Source of the DNA: Bradyrhizobium diazoefficiens | Lineage (GTDB): Bacteria > Pseudomonadota > Alphaproteobacteria > Rhizobiales > Xanthobacteraceae | Assembly (NCBI RefSeq): GCF_016612535.1 | Contig: NZ_JAENXS010000003.1 | Location: 310,001-374,000 of the forward strand | Length of the DNA stretch: 64,000 bases | Direction of reading: 5' to 3' | Shown here: piece after piece, positions 17,321 through 27,125 of the stretch | How positions within the stretch are numbered: position 1 is the first letter of the stretch | Layout of the letters: the number at the start of each line of letters is the position of its first letter | Position numbers and translations under genes: made by a program | The notes under the pieces: generated by a model | What the model was told of the DNA's origin: nothing | The model's input: only the letters and a program-made list of their open reading frames with translations | Databases searched by the model: none

Positions 17321-17683
17321 GTGATAGCGAAGCCCGTCGTGCTCGTGGTCGAGGACGATCCGCTCCAGATGATGGTTGCCGGCGACCTCGTCGAGAATGC
17401 CGGATTGATGCCAATCTTCGCGCAGAACGCGGACGAGGCGATCGTCATGCTGGAAGGCCGCGACGACATCCGGATCGTGCTGACCGACGTCGACATGCCA
17501 GGCTCGATGGACGGCCTGCGTCTGGCCGCGGTCGTGCGCAATCGGTGGCCGCCGATCCAGCTGGTGGTCGTCTCCGGGCACATGCTGGTTGAGCATGCCG
17601 AGCTTCCGGAGCGGAGCCATTTCTTCAGCAAGCCCTACGCGGCGGACAAGATGATCGGGGCGCTGCGCAGCCTGGTCGCCTGA
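17321..17683 (+). CDS. Single-domain response regulator (CheY-like)
   Basis: A 120-residue receiver domain without an output domain. The acidic pocket VVEDDPLQ, the phosphoacceptor Asp in IVLTDVDMPGSMDG, the conserved VVVSGH and the C-terminal lysine in FFSKPY are present. The GTG at 17321 gives the normal receiver start (VIAKPVVLVVEDD); the frame runs 95 codons further upstream without similarity. Receivers of this type with the LTDVDMPGSMDGLRLA pattern are common in rhizobia as phosphorelay intermediates. The cognate kinase is unknown; the promoter at 17125 suggests stress control. Confidence 0.83.
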   Translation: MIAKPVVLVVEDDPLQMMVAGDLVENAGLMPIFAQNADEAIVMLEGRDDIRIVLTDVDMPGSMDGLRLAAVVRNRWPPIQLVVVSGHMLVEHAELPERSHFFSKPYAADKMIGALRSLVA

Positions 17684-17753
17684 ACAATCTTCAACGCGAC
17701 ACGTGGCTGCGCTATGTTGACCGCGGGCGGATTCCTGCCCGCAGGAGACGCCC

Positions 17754-18395
17754 ATGCTCACCGTCCATCACCTCGGCAAATCGCAATCCGAACGCATCGT
17801 CTGGCTCTGCGAGGAGATCGAGATCCCCTACGAGCTGAAGCGCTATGCGCGCGATTCCGTCACCATGCTGGCGCCGCCCGAATACAAGGCGCTGCATCCG
17901 ATCGGAGCGGCGCCCGTCATCACCGACGGTGATCTCGTGCTCGCGGAATCCGGTGCTATCGTCGATTACGTCATCGCCAAATACGGCAAGAGCCGCCTCG
18001 TACTCCGCGCCGATGATCCCGAGTTCGCGCAATTCCTGTACTGGTTTCATTTCGCCAACGGTACGTTGCAGGCCGGCATGGGCCGGCTGATGCTGCTGAA
18101 CCGGCTCAAGCTCGCCGAGGACAATCCGATGCTGGTTGCGACCAGGGCGCGCATCGATCGCGCCTTCGATCTCGTCGACGCCCGCGTGCGCGATGCCGAA
18201 TATCTGGCGGGCAGCACCTTCACGACCGCCGACATCATGATCGGCTTCTCGCTCACCACGATGCGCTACTTCCAGCCCTACGATCTCACGCGCTGTCCGA
18301 ACGTGGTCAAATATCTCGGCCGCATCGGCGCGCGCCCGGCCTACAGGCGTGCGATGGAGAAGGGTGACCCCGGCATGGCGCTGCTGTTGAGTTGA
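17754..18395 (+). CDS. Glutathione S-transferase family protein
   Basis: A 213-residue protein with an N-terminal thioredoxin-fold GST domain (LTVHHLGKSQSERIVWLCEE, with PIGAAPVI as the cis-Pro loop and LAESGAIVDYV as the glutathione gamma-glutamyl-binding ESxAI motif) and a C-terminal helical domain with FTTADIMIG. The Ser after GK at residues 9-10 is a likely thiolate-stabilising residue. Substrates cannot be deduced. The start follows GCAGGAGACGCCC. It is convergent with the cyclic-nucleotide-binding gene, with seven bases between stops. Confidence 0.87.
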   Translation: MLTVHHLGKSQSERIVWLCEEIEIPYELKRYARDSVTMLAPPEYKALHPIGAAPVITDGDLVLAESGAIVDYVIAKYGKSRLVLRADDPEFAQFLYWFHFANGTLQAGMGRLMLLNRLKLAEDNPMLVATRARIDRAFDLVDARVRDAEYLAGSTFTTADIMIGFSLTTMRYFQPYDLTRCPNVVKYLGRIGARPAYRRAMEKGDPGMALLLS

Positions 18396-18402
18396 GCCGT
18401 GA

Positions 18403-19209
18403 TCATGCGATCCTGTTCGTGGTCGCCGATCGCGCCGTGGCGAGTTGCTTCTGCAAGCGGTCGATGTTCTGCAGCAGGCGCTGGCTGGTCAGCACTAGGA
18501 AATAGTAGCCGAACTGCGGATCCTGGAAGTAGATCTCGAGCAGGCGGTCATAGGTGATCGTCAGCACCTGGCCGTCCTCGACGCATTCGATCGTTCCGGT
18601 GCGCCGGTTGTCCGGCGTGAGGAAGCCGAGTTCTCCCATCAGCGCGCCGGGCCCAATCTCGACGTTAATCTCCTTGACCAGGAACTTGCCGGTGACGGTG
18701 AGCAACATCTCGTTGGCTGGATCGCCCAGCTTGAACAGCGTGTCGCCGTGGCGGTATTTGCGCTCGGTCATGAACGGCTTCAGCCATTCGATCGACATGT
18801 CGCCTTCGGCCGCATGTCGCGCTTTTTTGACCAGCTTGAGCATCTGCCGCAGGCGAAGCGCGTTGATCGGAAGCAAGAGCAGATATAGGACGAAGGTCGA
18901 GACATTGGCGGAGAGCGCACCGAAAATGGCGAAGAACGCGCAGCCGATCATGTTGGCGACGCGTAGCGGCACCATCGTCCGCATCAGCAGGGTGGCGACG
19001 AAGAAGCCGGCGCCGACCGTAGCGAACAAATTGGCCAGCGTGATGTTGTGGACGAAGATCTCCAGCAACCGGTTGAAGATCGCGTCGTAGGTGACGTTGT
19101 TGGGGTCGAGGCCCATCTGGACCAGGATATTCGCGATCCTGAGATTGTTCGTGGCCGCATCCAGAATGCGGTCAAGGATGGACGAAATGTCTGCGTTGCC
19201 GGACGGCAT
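18403..19209 (-). CDS. Membrane protein with C-terminal cyclic nucleotide-binding domain (Popeye-like layout)
   Basis: A 268-residue protein. Residues 60-120 hold two to three membrane helices (LANLFATVGAGFFVATLLM, VANMIGCAFFAIFGAL, STFVLYLLLLPINALRL). Residues 150-250 form a cNMP-binding beta-barrel with the phosphate-binding-cassette region GPGALMGELGFLTPDNRRTG (consensus GE...RxA; the Arg and Thr are present but the Ala is Gly/Thr). The order, short N-terminus then three TM helices then cyclic-nucleotide fold, recalls eukaryotic Popeye proteins and their bacterial relatives. The ligand (cAMP, cGMP or none) and the effector are unknown. Confidence 0.78.
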   Translation of the reverse strand: MPSGNADISSILDRILDAATNNLRIANILVQMGLDPNNVTYDAIFNRLLEIFVHNITLANLFATVGAGFFVATLLMRTMVPLRVANMIGCAFFAIFGALSANVSTFVLYLLLLPINALRLRQMLKLVKKARHAAEGDMSIEWLKPFMTERKYRHGDTLFKLGDPANEMLLTVTGKFLVKEINVEIGPGALMGELGFLTPDNRRTGTIECVEDGQVLTITYDRLLEIYFQDPQFGYYFLVLTSQRLLQNIDRLQKQLATARSATTNRIA

Positions 19210-19489
19210 GGTACTAATCCCGCGTAAGGCCTTCAGTCCTGGTCGGTGTGCTCGGCACCTATAGCCGAAATCGAATGACGACCGCTTGAATGAAGCCTTC
19301 GGCCGTCATGCCGCAAGAGGCAAATTTTAGCCTGATCGGCGGTTTCGGCAATTGCCCGTTGGTTGCGCGTATGGCCTGGGCTGCGCCCGCGATTCGGGGC
19401 CGCCGGGCGCGGGCTCGGCGTCGTGGACTGACATCATGGACGGATTTGGGCGCTCCCCGGCGAGGCGGGGGCGGGGGACGATCTTCGCC

Positions 19490-20572
19490 TCAGGGCTTGG
19501 CGGCGGGCTGGATGACCTGCTGATCGACGAGGCTGAGGTGGCCGGGCAGCGACCCGGCACGCAGCTGCATGGCGACGCTGTTGGCCTCCTCCAGGGTGAA
19601 ATTGCCCGAGATCTGGACCGAGCCGCCGGTGATGGGCTCGCGGATCACGGGGGCGGAGATCACGCTGCCGTCGAGCACGATGGCGAAGGGCTTGCCGACA
19701 TTCTCTTCTGTGACGTGGGCGAAACGCCGTGTGCCGCGCCCATTGAAGCGAAACGAGGCGATCGGGTCCTTGGTGCCCGGCGCAAAGCCGGGTGCCGCAT
19801 AGCTGATGTCATCGCCGTCGAGCGCGCTGTCCTTGGCGACCAGATAGGGCCGCTTGTCCTTGAAGCCGAGCAGGACTTCGGAGCCTTCGGGCGGGGTGCC
19901 GGATTGCGCCTGCTCCGGCGTCATCGAAACATCGACCGGGCGGAAGCTGACCTTGACCTTCCGGGCGAAGATCGCGGTGATGCGCTCGGGGTCGGTGACG
20001 CCTGGGAGGAAGATGCGGATGCGGTCGGTCCCGTCAGGGACGACGCTGGCCAACTTGACGCCGGCCTCCTTGAGGCGCTGCTCGATCATGGCGATGGCGT
20101 CTTCGATGAGGCCATTCAGCCGTGCCGCGGATGCGGCATCAGTCGGCGCCAGCCTGACCGCTCCATCGCCGCCGTCGGTCACGGCGATAGCATGCGATGG
20201 CAGTCCCTCCGCGGCCGACGCGAGCTTGCGCGCGAGCTGGTCACGGTCTTTGGCATCCGCGATCTTTACATCAACGCCGCCGTCGCGGATCGCGAGGCCG
20301 GAGAAGGCGATATGGCCGTCGTGCAAATTCTTGTAGACGTCGTCGCGCAAATCCGTGACGACGCTCTCGCGCAAGGCGTCGCCGTCCACCTTGTAGACAA
20401 TGCGTGACCCGCCCAGTTTCTCCATCTTGTCGCCGACGAAGGCGACGATCTTGGCGCGCATCTTGTTGAGCTGGGTGTCATCGGCGAGCGCGGCGCGCGG
20501 CTGGACGATCGCCGCTACCGTGGCGAACGCGACGAACAGGCGTGTGGCGCGGTCCCGCAGGGGCGTCGTCAT
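19490..20572 (-). CDS. SecD-like periplasmic (P1) domain protein lacking the membrane domain
   Basis: A 360-residue protein with a signal peptide (residues 1-30, ending ALADD) followed by sequence resembling only the SecD periplasmic head and base: IEDAIAMIEQRLKEAGV, DRIRIFLPGVTDPERITAI, and the P1 base with GKPFAIVLDGSVISAPVIREPI and GSVQISGNFTLEEAN. In SecD these are followed by six membrane helices; here the protein ends at LVDQQVIQPAAKP without any. It is therefore a soluble periplasmic SecD-like protein, not a translocase motor subunit. The ATG at 20572 follows GAGGTGATC. Its role, possibly as a chaperone, is open. Confidence 0.78.
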   Translation of the reverse strand: MTTPLRDRATRLFVAFATVAAIVQPRAALADDTQLNKMRAKIVAFVGDKMEKLGGSRIVYKVDGDALRESVVTDLRDDVYKNLHDGHIAFSGLAIRDGGVDVKIADAKDRDQLARKLASAAEGLPSHAIAVTDGGDGAVRLAPTDAASAARLNGLIEDAIAMIEQRLKEAGVKLASVVPDGTDRIRIFLPGVTDPERITAIFARKVKVSFRPVDVSMTPEQAQSGTPPEGSEVLLGFKDKRPYLVAKDSALDGDDISYAAPGFAPGTKDPIASFRFNGRGTRRFAHVTEENVGKPFAIVLDGSVISAPVIREPITGGSVQISGNFTLEEANSVAMQLRAGSLPGHLSLVDQQVIQPAAKP

Positions 20573-20819
20573 GATCACCTCAAGTCTTGCGGCAGGACGC
20601 TGGCGGATGAGTCCGATGCCAGTTCTTGGTCCCCGGATCGGGCGCGGAGGTTCAAAAGCCTTTGAACCGATTGCTACCACCGTAGCCGTTAGGTCGTAGA
20701 CGAACGCTCGATCATCGATCATTCTGTCCGGGCTCGACCGGCCACGGTCGAGGCCTCGTCGAACCAAAATGTCAAAAGACAGGAGGCGGGGGACTGCATC
20801 TGAGGGAGGACGGAATTCC

Positions 20820-22727
20820 ATGGCGGGCATCCACGCGCTCGATCGGCTCATCGGCAACGACTACCCGGAGCTTTTGACGGACGAGGAGGTCCGGGCCTTC
20901 GAGCAGGTCCCTTACGCTGATAGGGTCGCGGCCGAGAGCACCTACGATGCCATCAGGCTCGGTGCCGCGCGCAATCCCGACGGGGCGGCGATCCAGTTTC
21001 TGCAAAATGCCGATCCGGCCGACACGCCGCTGGTGGTGAATTACCGCGACTTCATTGCGCGCGTGACGCAGGCCGCCAACATGTTTCACGCGCTTGGCGC
21101 GGAGAAGGGCGACGTCATCAGCTTCATGTTGCCGCTGCTGCCCGATGCCTTCGTGACGCTGTTCGGTGCGGAGGCGGCCGGCATCGCCAATCCCGTCAAC
21201 CCGCTGCTCGAGCCGCACCAGATCGCGGAAATTCTGGAAGCGGCCAACACGAAGATCCTGGTGGCGCTCGGGCCGCTGCCGGGCACCGACATCTGGCAGA
21301 AGGTCGAGCAGATCCGCCCGTCACTCAAGCACCTCAAGGCGATCGTGCAGGTGGCCGGCGGCGGCGATCCGGCAAAGGGCATTTTTGCCTTCAACGACCT
21401 GATCAAGCAGCAGCCGTCCGACCGGCTTGTGAGCGGGCGCAAGATTCTTGGCAGCGATATCGCCGCCTATTTCCATACTGGCGGCACCACCGGCACGCCA
21501 AAACTGGTGCGGCACACCCACACCAACCAAGTCTATCAGGCCTGGGCGCTCAATCTGCTGCTGAAGCCGAAGCCCGGCGCCAACATGCTGTTCGGCATGC
21601 CGCTGTTTCACGTCGGAGGATCGCTGACGCAGGTGCTGACGACGCTGTCCGCCAGCGGTTCGCTGGTCGTGCTGTCGCCGAGCGGCTGGCGCAATCCGAA
21701 TGCGGTGAAGAACATCTGGGGCTTGGTCGAGCGTTTCAAGCCGGAGGCACTGTCGAGCGTCCCGACGGTGCTCGCCGCAACGCTCGCGGTGCCGCCCGGG
21801 AATGCCGACATCTCCAGCCTGAAATATGCAGCCGGCGGCGGTTCGGCGATTCCGGTCGCCGTCGGCTCCGCCATCCAGGACAAGCTCAAGCTGCCGGTGG
21901 TCGAGGTCTACGGCATGACCGAGACCTCGAGCGTGCACACGCTGGCCTATCCGTCGCGGCCGATCCGGCTCGGCTCGGTCGGCCTTCCGATGCCCTATTC
22001 CCGCGTCCGCATCGTGCAGCTCGATGCCGACGGCCGCATGATCCGCGACTGCGCGCCTGACGAGATCGGCGTCGTCATCATGGCCGGGCCTGGCGTGTTC
22101 GGCGGCTACCTCAATGACGCGCATAACAGGGGCGCCTTCGTCGACGAGGTCTGGGTCAATTCCGGCGATCTCGGCCGCCTGGATGCCGACGGCTATCTCT
22201 GGATCACCGGCCGCGCCAAGGACCTCGTGATCCGCGGCGGCCACAACATCGATCCGGCGCCGATCGAGGAGATTATGTTCCGCCATCCCGCCGTCGGCTT
22301 TGCCGCGGTGGTCGGGCAGCCCGACGCTTATGCCGGCGAATTGCCGGTGGGCTATGTGCAGTTGAAGCCGGGCGCGACAGTCGAGCCGGGCGAGCTCGAG
22401 ACATGGGTGCGCGAGCGAACGCCGGAGCGCGCCGCCGTTCCGGTGCAGGTCATTCCGATCGACCCGATGCCGGTGACCGGTGTCGGCAAGGTGTTCAAGC
22501 CGCAGCTGCGCTGGGACGCGGCGCAGCGCGTGTTCACCAAGGTGCTGTCGCCGCTCGTCGCGCGCGGCATCGACTGCAAGGTCAAGGTCGGCGCCCACGG
22601 CAGCCACGGCTCGATCGCCATCGTGACGCTCAGAGGCCTGCCTCTGAACCAGCGCGAAATCGTCGCCGCTGAGGTGCATACGCTGCTCGCGCCGTTCGTG
22701 ATGCGGCACGAGGTGATTCAGGCGTAG
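20820..22727 (+). CDS. Acyl-CoA synthetase (AMP-dependent synthetase/ligase)
   Basis: A 635-residue ANL-superfamily enzyme that activates a carboxylic acid as acyl-adenylate and then thioester. The P-loop YFHTGGTTGTPKL, the A5 motif YGMTETSS, the hinge region DLGRLDADGYLWITGRAKD and the C-terminal GVGKVFKPQLR lysine are present. A C-terminal extension of about 60 residues follows the catalytic lysine, longer than standard FadD. The ATG at 20820 is preceded by GAGGGAGGACGG; an ATG at 20769 would add 17 residues. The substrate (fatty or aromatic acid) is not evident from the neighbours. Confidence in the family is high. Confidence 0.88.
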   Translation: MAGIHALDRLIGNDYPELLTDEEVRAFEQVPYADRVAAESTYDAIRLGAARNPDGAAIQFLQNADPADTPLVVNYRDFIARVTQAANMFHALGAEKGDVISFMLPLLPDAFVTLFGAEAAGIANPVNPLLEPHQIAEILEAANTKILVALGPLPGTDIWQKVEQIRPSLKHLKAIVQVAGGGDPAKGIFAFNDLIKQQPSDRLVSGRKILGSDIAAYFHTGGTTGTPKLVRHTHTNQVYQAWALNLLLKPKPGANMLFGMPLFHVGGSLTQVLTTLSASGSLVVLSPSGWRNPNAVKNIWGLVERFKPEALSSVPTVLAATLAVPPGNADISSLKYAAGGGSAIPVAVGSAIQDKLKLPVVEVYGMTETSSVHTLAYPSRPIRLGSVGLPMPYSRVRIVQLDADGRMIRDCAPDEIGVVIMAGPGVFGGYLNDAHNRGAFVDEVWVNSGDLGRLDADGYLWITGRAKDLVIRGGHNIDPAPIEEIMFRHPAVGFAAVVGQPDAYAGELPVGYVQLKPGATVEPGELETWVRERTPERAAVPVQVIPIDPMPVTGVGKVFKPQLRWDAAQRVFTKVLSPLVARGIDCKVKVGAHGSHGSIAIVTLRGLPLNQREIVAAEVHTLLAPFVMRHEVIQA

Positions 22728-22841
22728 CTGAGGGCAGACACGGTGGGGTGGCGAAGCGTCAACCCATCTCTGTCGCGTCCGTGAAGTTAGACAGCAATGG
22801 GTAACGCCTGCGCCTAACCCCGCCTGCGCCTAATCTAATGC

Positions 22842-24014
22842 CTATCCCGCCGGCATCGTCGTTTCGATCAGGCGCACCCAGAACGAGGCGCCATGGCCGA
22901 GGATGTTGTCGTTGAAGACGTAGGCCGGGTGGTGGCAGTCGGGACTGTCGCCCATGCCGACCAAAACCATCGCGCCGGGGCGCGCTTCCAGCATGAAGGA
23001 GAAATCCTCGGCGCCCATCAGCGGCACGTAGCGGTCGTTGACACGCTCGGCACCGACGATGTCGCGAGCCACGTCGGCGGCGAGGCCGGCCTCGCGCGCA
23101 TGGTTCATCGTCACCGGATAGAGGCGCGTGTATTTGGTTTCGGCCGAGCCGCCATAGGCGCGCGCGACGCTTTCAGCGACCTCGCCGATGCGGCGCTCGA
23201 TGAGATCGCGCACCTCAGGGTCGAGCGTGCGCACGGTGCCCTTCAGTTCGGCGGTCTCCGGAATGACGTTGGTGGCGGTGCCGGCATTGAACATGGTGAT
23301 TGAGATCACGGCCGATTTGAGCGGATCGACGTTGCGGGCGACGATCGATTGCAGCGCATTGACGATCTGTGCGCCGATCAGCACGCTGTCGACCGACTTG
23401 TGGGGACCCGAGCCGGCGTGGCCGCCCTTGCCGGTGACGTTGATCTGGATGGTGTCGGAAGACGCAAGCAGCGGGCCTGCGGTGGTCGCGAAATGGCCTT
23501 CGGCGAGGCCCGGCATGTTGTGCATGCCGTAGACCTCCTGGATGTTCCAGCGCGTCATCAACCCGTCCTCGACCATGGCCTTGCCGCCGCCGCCGCCTTC
23601 TTCGGCGGGCTGGAAGATCACGACCGCCGTGCCGTCGAAATTGCGCGTCTCGGCGAGATATTTTGCGGCACCCAGCAGCATCGCGGTGTGGCCGTCATGG
23701 CCGCAGGCGTGCATCTTGCCGGGGACTTTTGACGCATAAGCAACCCCTGAGGTTTCCATGATCGGCAGCGCATCCATGTCGGCGCGGAGGCCAATGGTCT
23801 TGCCGGAGGCGGAGTTGCGGCCGCGGATCACGCCGACGACGCCGGTCCGACCGATGCCCGTCACCACCTCGTCGCAGCCGAATTCGCGCAAGCGATCGGC
23901 GACGATGCCGGCGGTGCGATGGACTTCGTAGAGCAGCTCCGGGTTCTCGTGGAAGTCATGGCGCCAGGCGGCCATTTCGTCGGACAGGGCGGCAATGCGG
24001 TTGACGATGGGCAT
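22842..24014 (-). CDS. M20 family amidohydrolase (hippurate hydrolase-like)
   Basis: A 390-residue zinc/manganese metallopeptidase of the M20D type that hydrolyses N-acyl amino acids or amides. Metal-binding and catalytic motifs are intact: LRADMDALP, HACGHDGHTAMLLG, FQPAEEGGGGG and MGAEDFSFML, with a dimerisation domain between them (INVTGKGGHAGSGPH). Hippurate, indole-acetyl conjugates and peptidoglycan stems are all substrates of related enzymes. The start follows GGAAACCCC and matches family N-termini. It lies next to purB but is separated from it by a 114-bp repeat. Confidence 0.88.
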   Translation of the reverse strand: MPIVNRIAALSDEMAAWRHDFHENPELLYEVHRTAGIVADRLREFGCDEVVTGIGRTGVVGVIRGRNSASGKTIGLRADMDALPIMETSGVAYASKVPGKMHACGHDGHTAMLLGAAKYLAETRNFDGTAVVIFQPAEEGGGGGKAMVEDGLMTRWNIQEVYGMHNMPGLAEGHFATTAGPLLASSDTIQINVTGKGGHAGSGPHKSVDSVLIGAQIVNALQSIVARNVDPLKSAVISITMFNAGTATNVIPETAELKGTVRTLDPEVRDLIERRIGEVAESVARAYGGSAETKYTRLYPVTMNHAREAGLAADVARDIVGAERVNDRYVPLMGAEDFSFMLEARPGAMVLVGMGDSPDCHHPAYVFNDNILGHGASFWVRLIETTMPAG

Positions 24015-24040
24015 GGGGTTTCCGTTTCTGATTGTGGTTC

Positions 24041-24154
24041 GTAGGGTGGGTTAGCGTAGCGTAACCCACCACTGTTTGTCTTCGTGGACGCGAAAGAGGT
24101 GGGTTACGTCCAGCGGCCTACGCTTCGCGCAGCCGCACGGCTAATCCACCCTAC
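24041..24154. repeat. About 114-bp intergenic inverted repeat, family B copy 1
   Basis: Ends are gtagggtgggttagcg and ctaatccaccctac, which are near reverse complements; internal arms gtaacccacc and ggtgggttac also pair. A second member lies at 58184-58296. It sits between purB and the M20 gene on the transcribed strand of both. Confidence 0.8.
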
Positions 24155-24158
24155 GATA

Positions 24159-25466
<1,308 letters not shown>

Positions 25467-25860
25467 TGGACTGCTCCAGGAAGGTGGGCGGGCGGACCCA
25501 AGGGGGCGCGACCTGCCAAAATGCTTTTTACGCCGTGATCTAGCAGAGCGGGCAGGGCGAAACAAACGATGAGGGCAAGGTAACGGGGATGACGGGGGCT
25601 GGGCGGCGATCAGCCCCTGCCGCGCCCAGCTCCCACCTGCCGAAGAGGCTCGCTGGGGACCACGAGCAAAAATTAACTGTCAATCACGGATCATTGACTG
25701 ACAGATATTGAAATCTGTCAGCGGGACGTGTATATCCGTTCTCGGACGCTCCGATTGGGCGTTCCGCGGTCCTCCCGGGGAGCCCGACATCCGAAACGAA
25801 GACGGATCGAGGGACGAAGTTGAAGAAATAGGGACCGTTGACGAATGGAGACTTACGACA
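25467..25860. other. Intergenic region between purB and the TetR locus
   Basis: No supported gene up to 25860. The only clear structure is the inverted repeat at 25698-25721. The AT-richer stretch around 25670-25715 is the likely promoter zone for the genes to the right. Confidence 0.6.
25698..25721. promoter_or_regulatory. Perfect 9-bp inverted repeat, candidate TetR operator
   Basis: CTGACAGAT, six-base spacer ATTGAA, then ATCTGTCAG, with no mismatch. TetR-family repressors bind such palindromes next to their own promoter. The regulator gene at 26053 lies downstream on the same strand, with only a small ORF between. TTGACT overlaps the left arm and could be a -35 element. Confidence 0.55.
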
Positions 25861-25962
25861 ATGACCACCGAAATCATCAATCTCACGGGGACGATCGGGC
25901 ACTGGCTCAATCTCTTCGTGGCGCGGCAGATCGCGGCGCAGGCTGCAAAACTGCCTCATTAA
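25861..25962 (+). CDS. Small hypothetical protein (33 aa)
   Basis: A short frame MTTEIINLTGTIGHWLNLFV... that ends KLPH, with a moderately hydrophobic middle. GGAG stands about ten bases upstream of the ATG. It lies between the palindromic operator and the TetR gene, where a leader peptide or tiny regulated protein would sit. I do not recognise a family. The longer in-frame version from 25708 starts inside the operator and is unlikely. It may be non-coding. Confidence 0.35.
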   Translation: MTTEIINLTGTIGHWLNLFVARQIAAQAAKLPH

Positions 25963-26052
25963 GGCGAGAGCTTTCCGAACCGACCGGTACGGGCGCTTCG
26001 GTAAGCGTCCATCGCCGGGTAACTGGACCCTGAACGGGAACATGGTGCTGGC

Positions 26053-26637
26053 ATGAACGAAGCCGTTGTTTTGACGCCGGAGCGGATCCTCGAAGTCACC
26101 GAGGATGTGCTGAGGCGTTACGGACTTGCCAAGGCCACCGTGGTCGACGTGGCCCGTGCGCTGGATGTGAGCCACGGCAGCGTCTACCGCCACTTCCCAA
26201 GCAAGGCCTCGCTGCGCGAGGCGGTCGCAAAACGCTGGCTCGACCGTATCGACGCGCCGCTGCTGGCGATCGCCGGAGAGCAGGGCCCCGCCCCGGCGCG
26301 ACTGGACCGCTGGCTGCGGACGCTATTCGCCGCCAAGCGTTCACGCGTGCTCGATGATCCCGAAATGTTCGAGACCTATCTGACGCTGGCGCGGGAGGCC
26401 TGTGCGGCGGTCAAATGTCACAAGGACACTATGATCGACCAGATCGCGGCGATCCTTGCCGACGGCGTGAAGCAGGGCGTGTTCGCTGTCGACGACGTCA
26501 AGACCACCGCGCGTGCTATCTTCGATGCGACCGTCCGCTTCCATCATCCGGCCCATGCCGACGAGTGGAAGGATGCCGACCTGCCTGCGCGCGTCGATGC
26601 GGCGCTCGCGCTGTTGCTGCGCGGGTTGAAGGCGTAA
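26053..26637 (+). CDS. TetR/AcrR family transcriptional regulator
   Basis: A 194-residue repressor. The N-terminal helix-turn-helix is clear: ILEVTEDVLRRYGLAKATV, then DVARALDVSHGSVYRHFPSK at about residues 36-55. The rest is an all-helical ligand-binding and dimerisation domain typical of AcrR-like proteins, with WLRTLFAAKRSRVLDDPEMF. Ligand and targets are unknown. It is likely autoregulated through the palindrome at 25698-25721. No transporter or enzyme gene follows on the same strand, so the target gene may be distant. Confidence 0.87.
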   Translation: MNEAVVLTPERILEVTEDVLRRYGLAKATVVDVARALDVSHGSVYRHFPSKASLREAVAKRWLDRIDAPLLAIAGEQGPAPARLDRWLRTLFAAKRSRVLDDPEMFETYLTLAREACAAVKCHKDTMIDQIAAILADGVKQGVFAVDDVKTTARAIFDATVRFHHPAHADEWKDADLPARVDAALALLLRGLKA

Positions 26638-26693
26638 CCGAACTCCCTCACTTCATTTCAAGCGAGCGATACCCGGCGGCCAGTCGCGGTGTC

Positions 26694-26996
26694 TTATCCA
26701 CCGACCTTGTGCGCGAGGCCGCCATCACGCAGCGAGCGCGGATGATGGGTCTTTTTCCGCGCACCAAGGGCGGTGTCAGCCAATGGCACCACCGGCGGGC
26801 TTTCCGGATAGGCATTGACTTCAATTTGGACGACGTCCTTTGATCGTTTTCGAAGGCGGTAGAATGCAAGTTCTTGTTCGAGCATGGGGCAGTGGAATTG
26901 GACCGTTGCTGTGTCGGGCAAGCGGCAGAGTTCATCGATGAGCTCGCCGACGGTGATGATGGGGGGATAGCTGGCCTCGCGGATAGCCTTACTCAT
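26694..26996 (-). CDS. Hypothetical protein (100 aa)
   Basis: A 100-residue protein starting MSKAIREASYPPIITVGELIDELCRL. The segment ITVGELIDELCRLPDTATVQF matches a pattern often seen in small proteins of plasmid or phage origin (tvkeLieeLkklpddaeV). The rest is polar. GAAGGAGTTGCGCC directly precedes the ATG, so translation is credible. The 3' part is Arg/Gly rich and less certain. No function can be assigned; the neighbours are a TetR gene (convergent) and a response regulator. Confidence 0.6.
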   Translation of the reverse strand: MSKAIREASYPPIITVGELIDELCRLPDTATVQFHCPMLEQELAFYRLRKRSKDVVQIEVNAYPESPPVVPLADTALGARKKTHHPRSLRDGGLAHKVGG

Positions 26997-27125
26997 GGCG
27001 CAACTCCTTCATTGCGTTACAACCAGAATTCCAAGGCCTCTGTTCCAATCCGCCCGCGGAGCCGCTCGAAATATCCTTGGGAACGATCAGATGTTGAGGA
27101 ATTTCTGCGTCCCAAGGGCGCGGAT

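Noticed and set aside
26036..26060. GGAAC near the TetR start as a promoter
   Set aside because: The sequence 16 bases on is CGAA and it overlaps the tetR coding start, so it cannot drive the gene.
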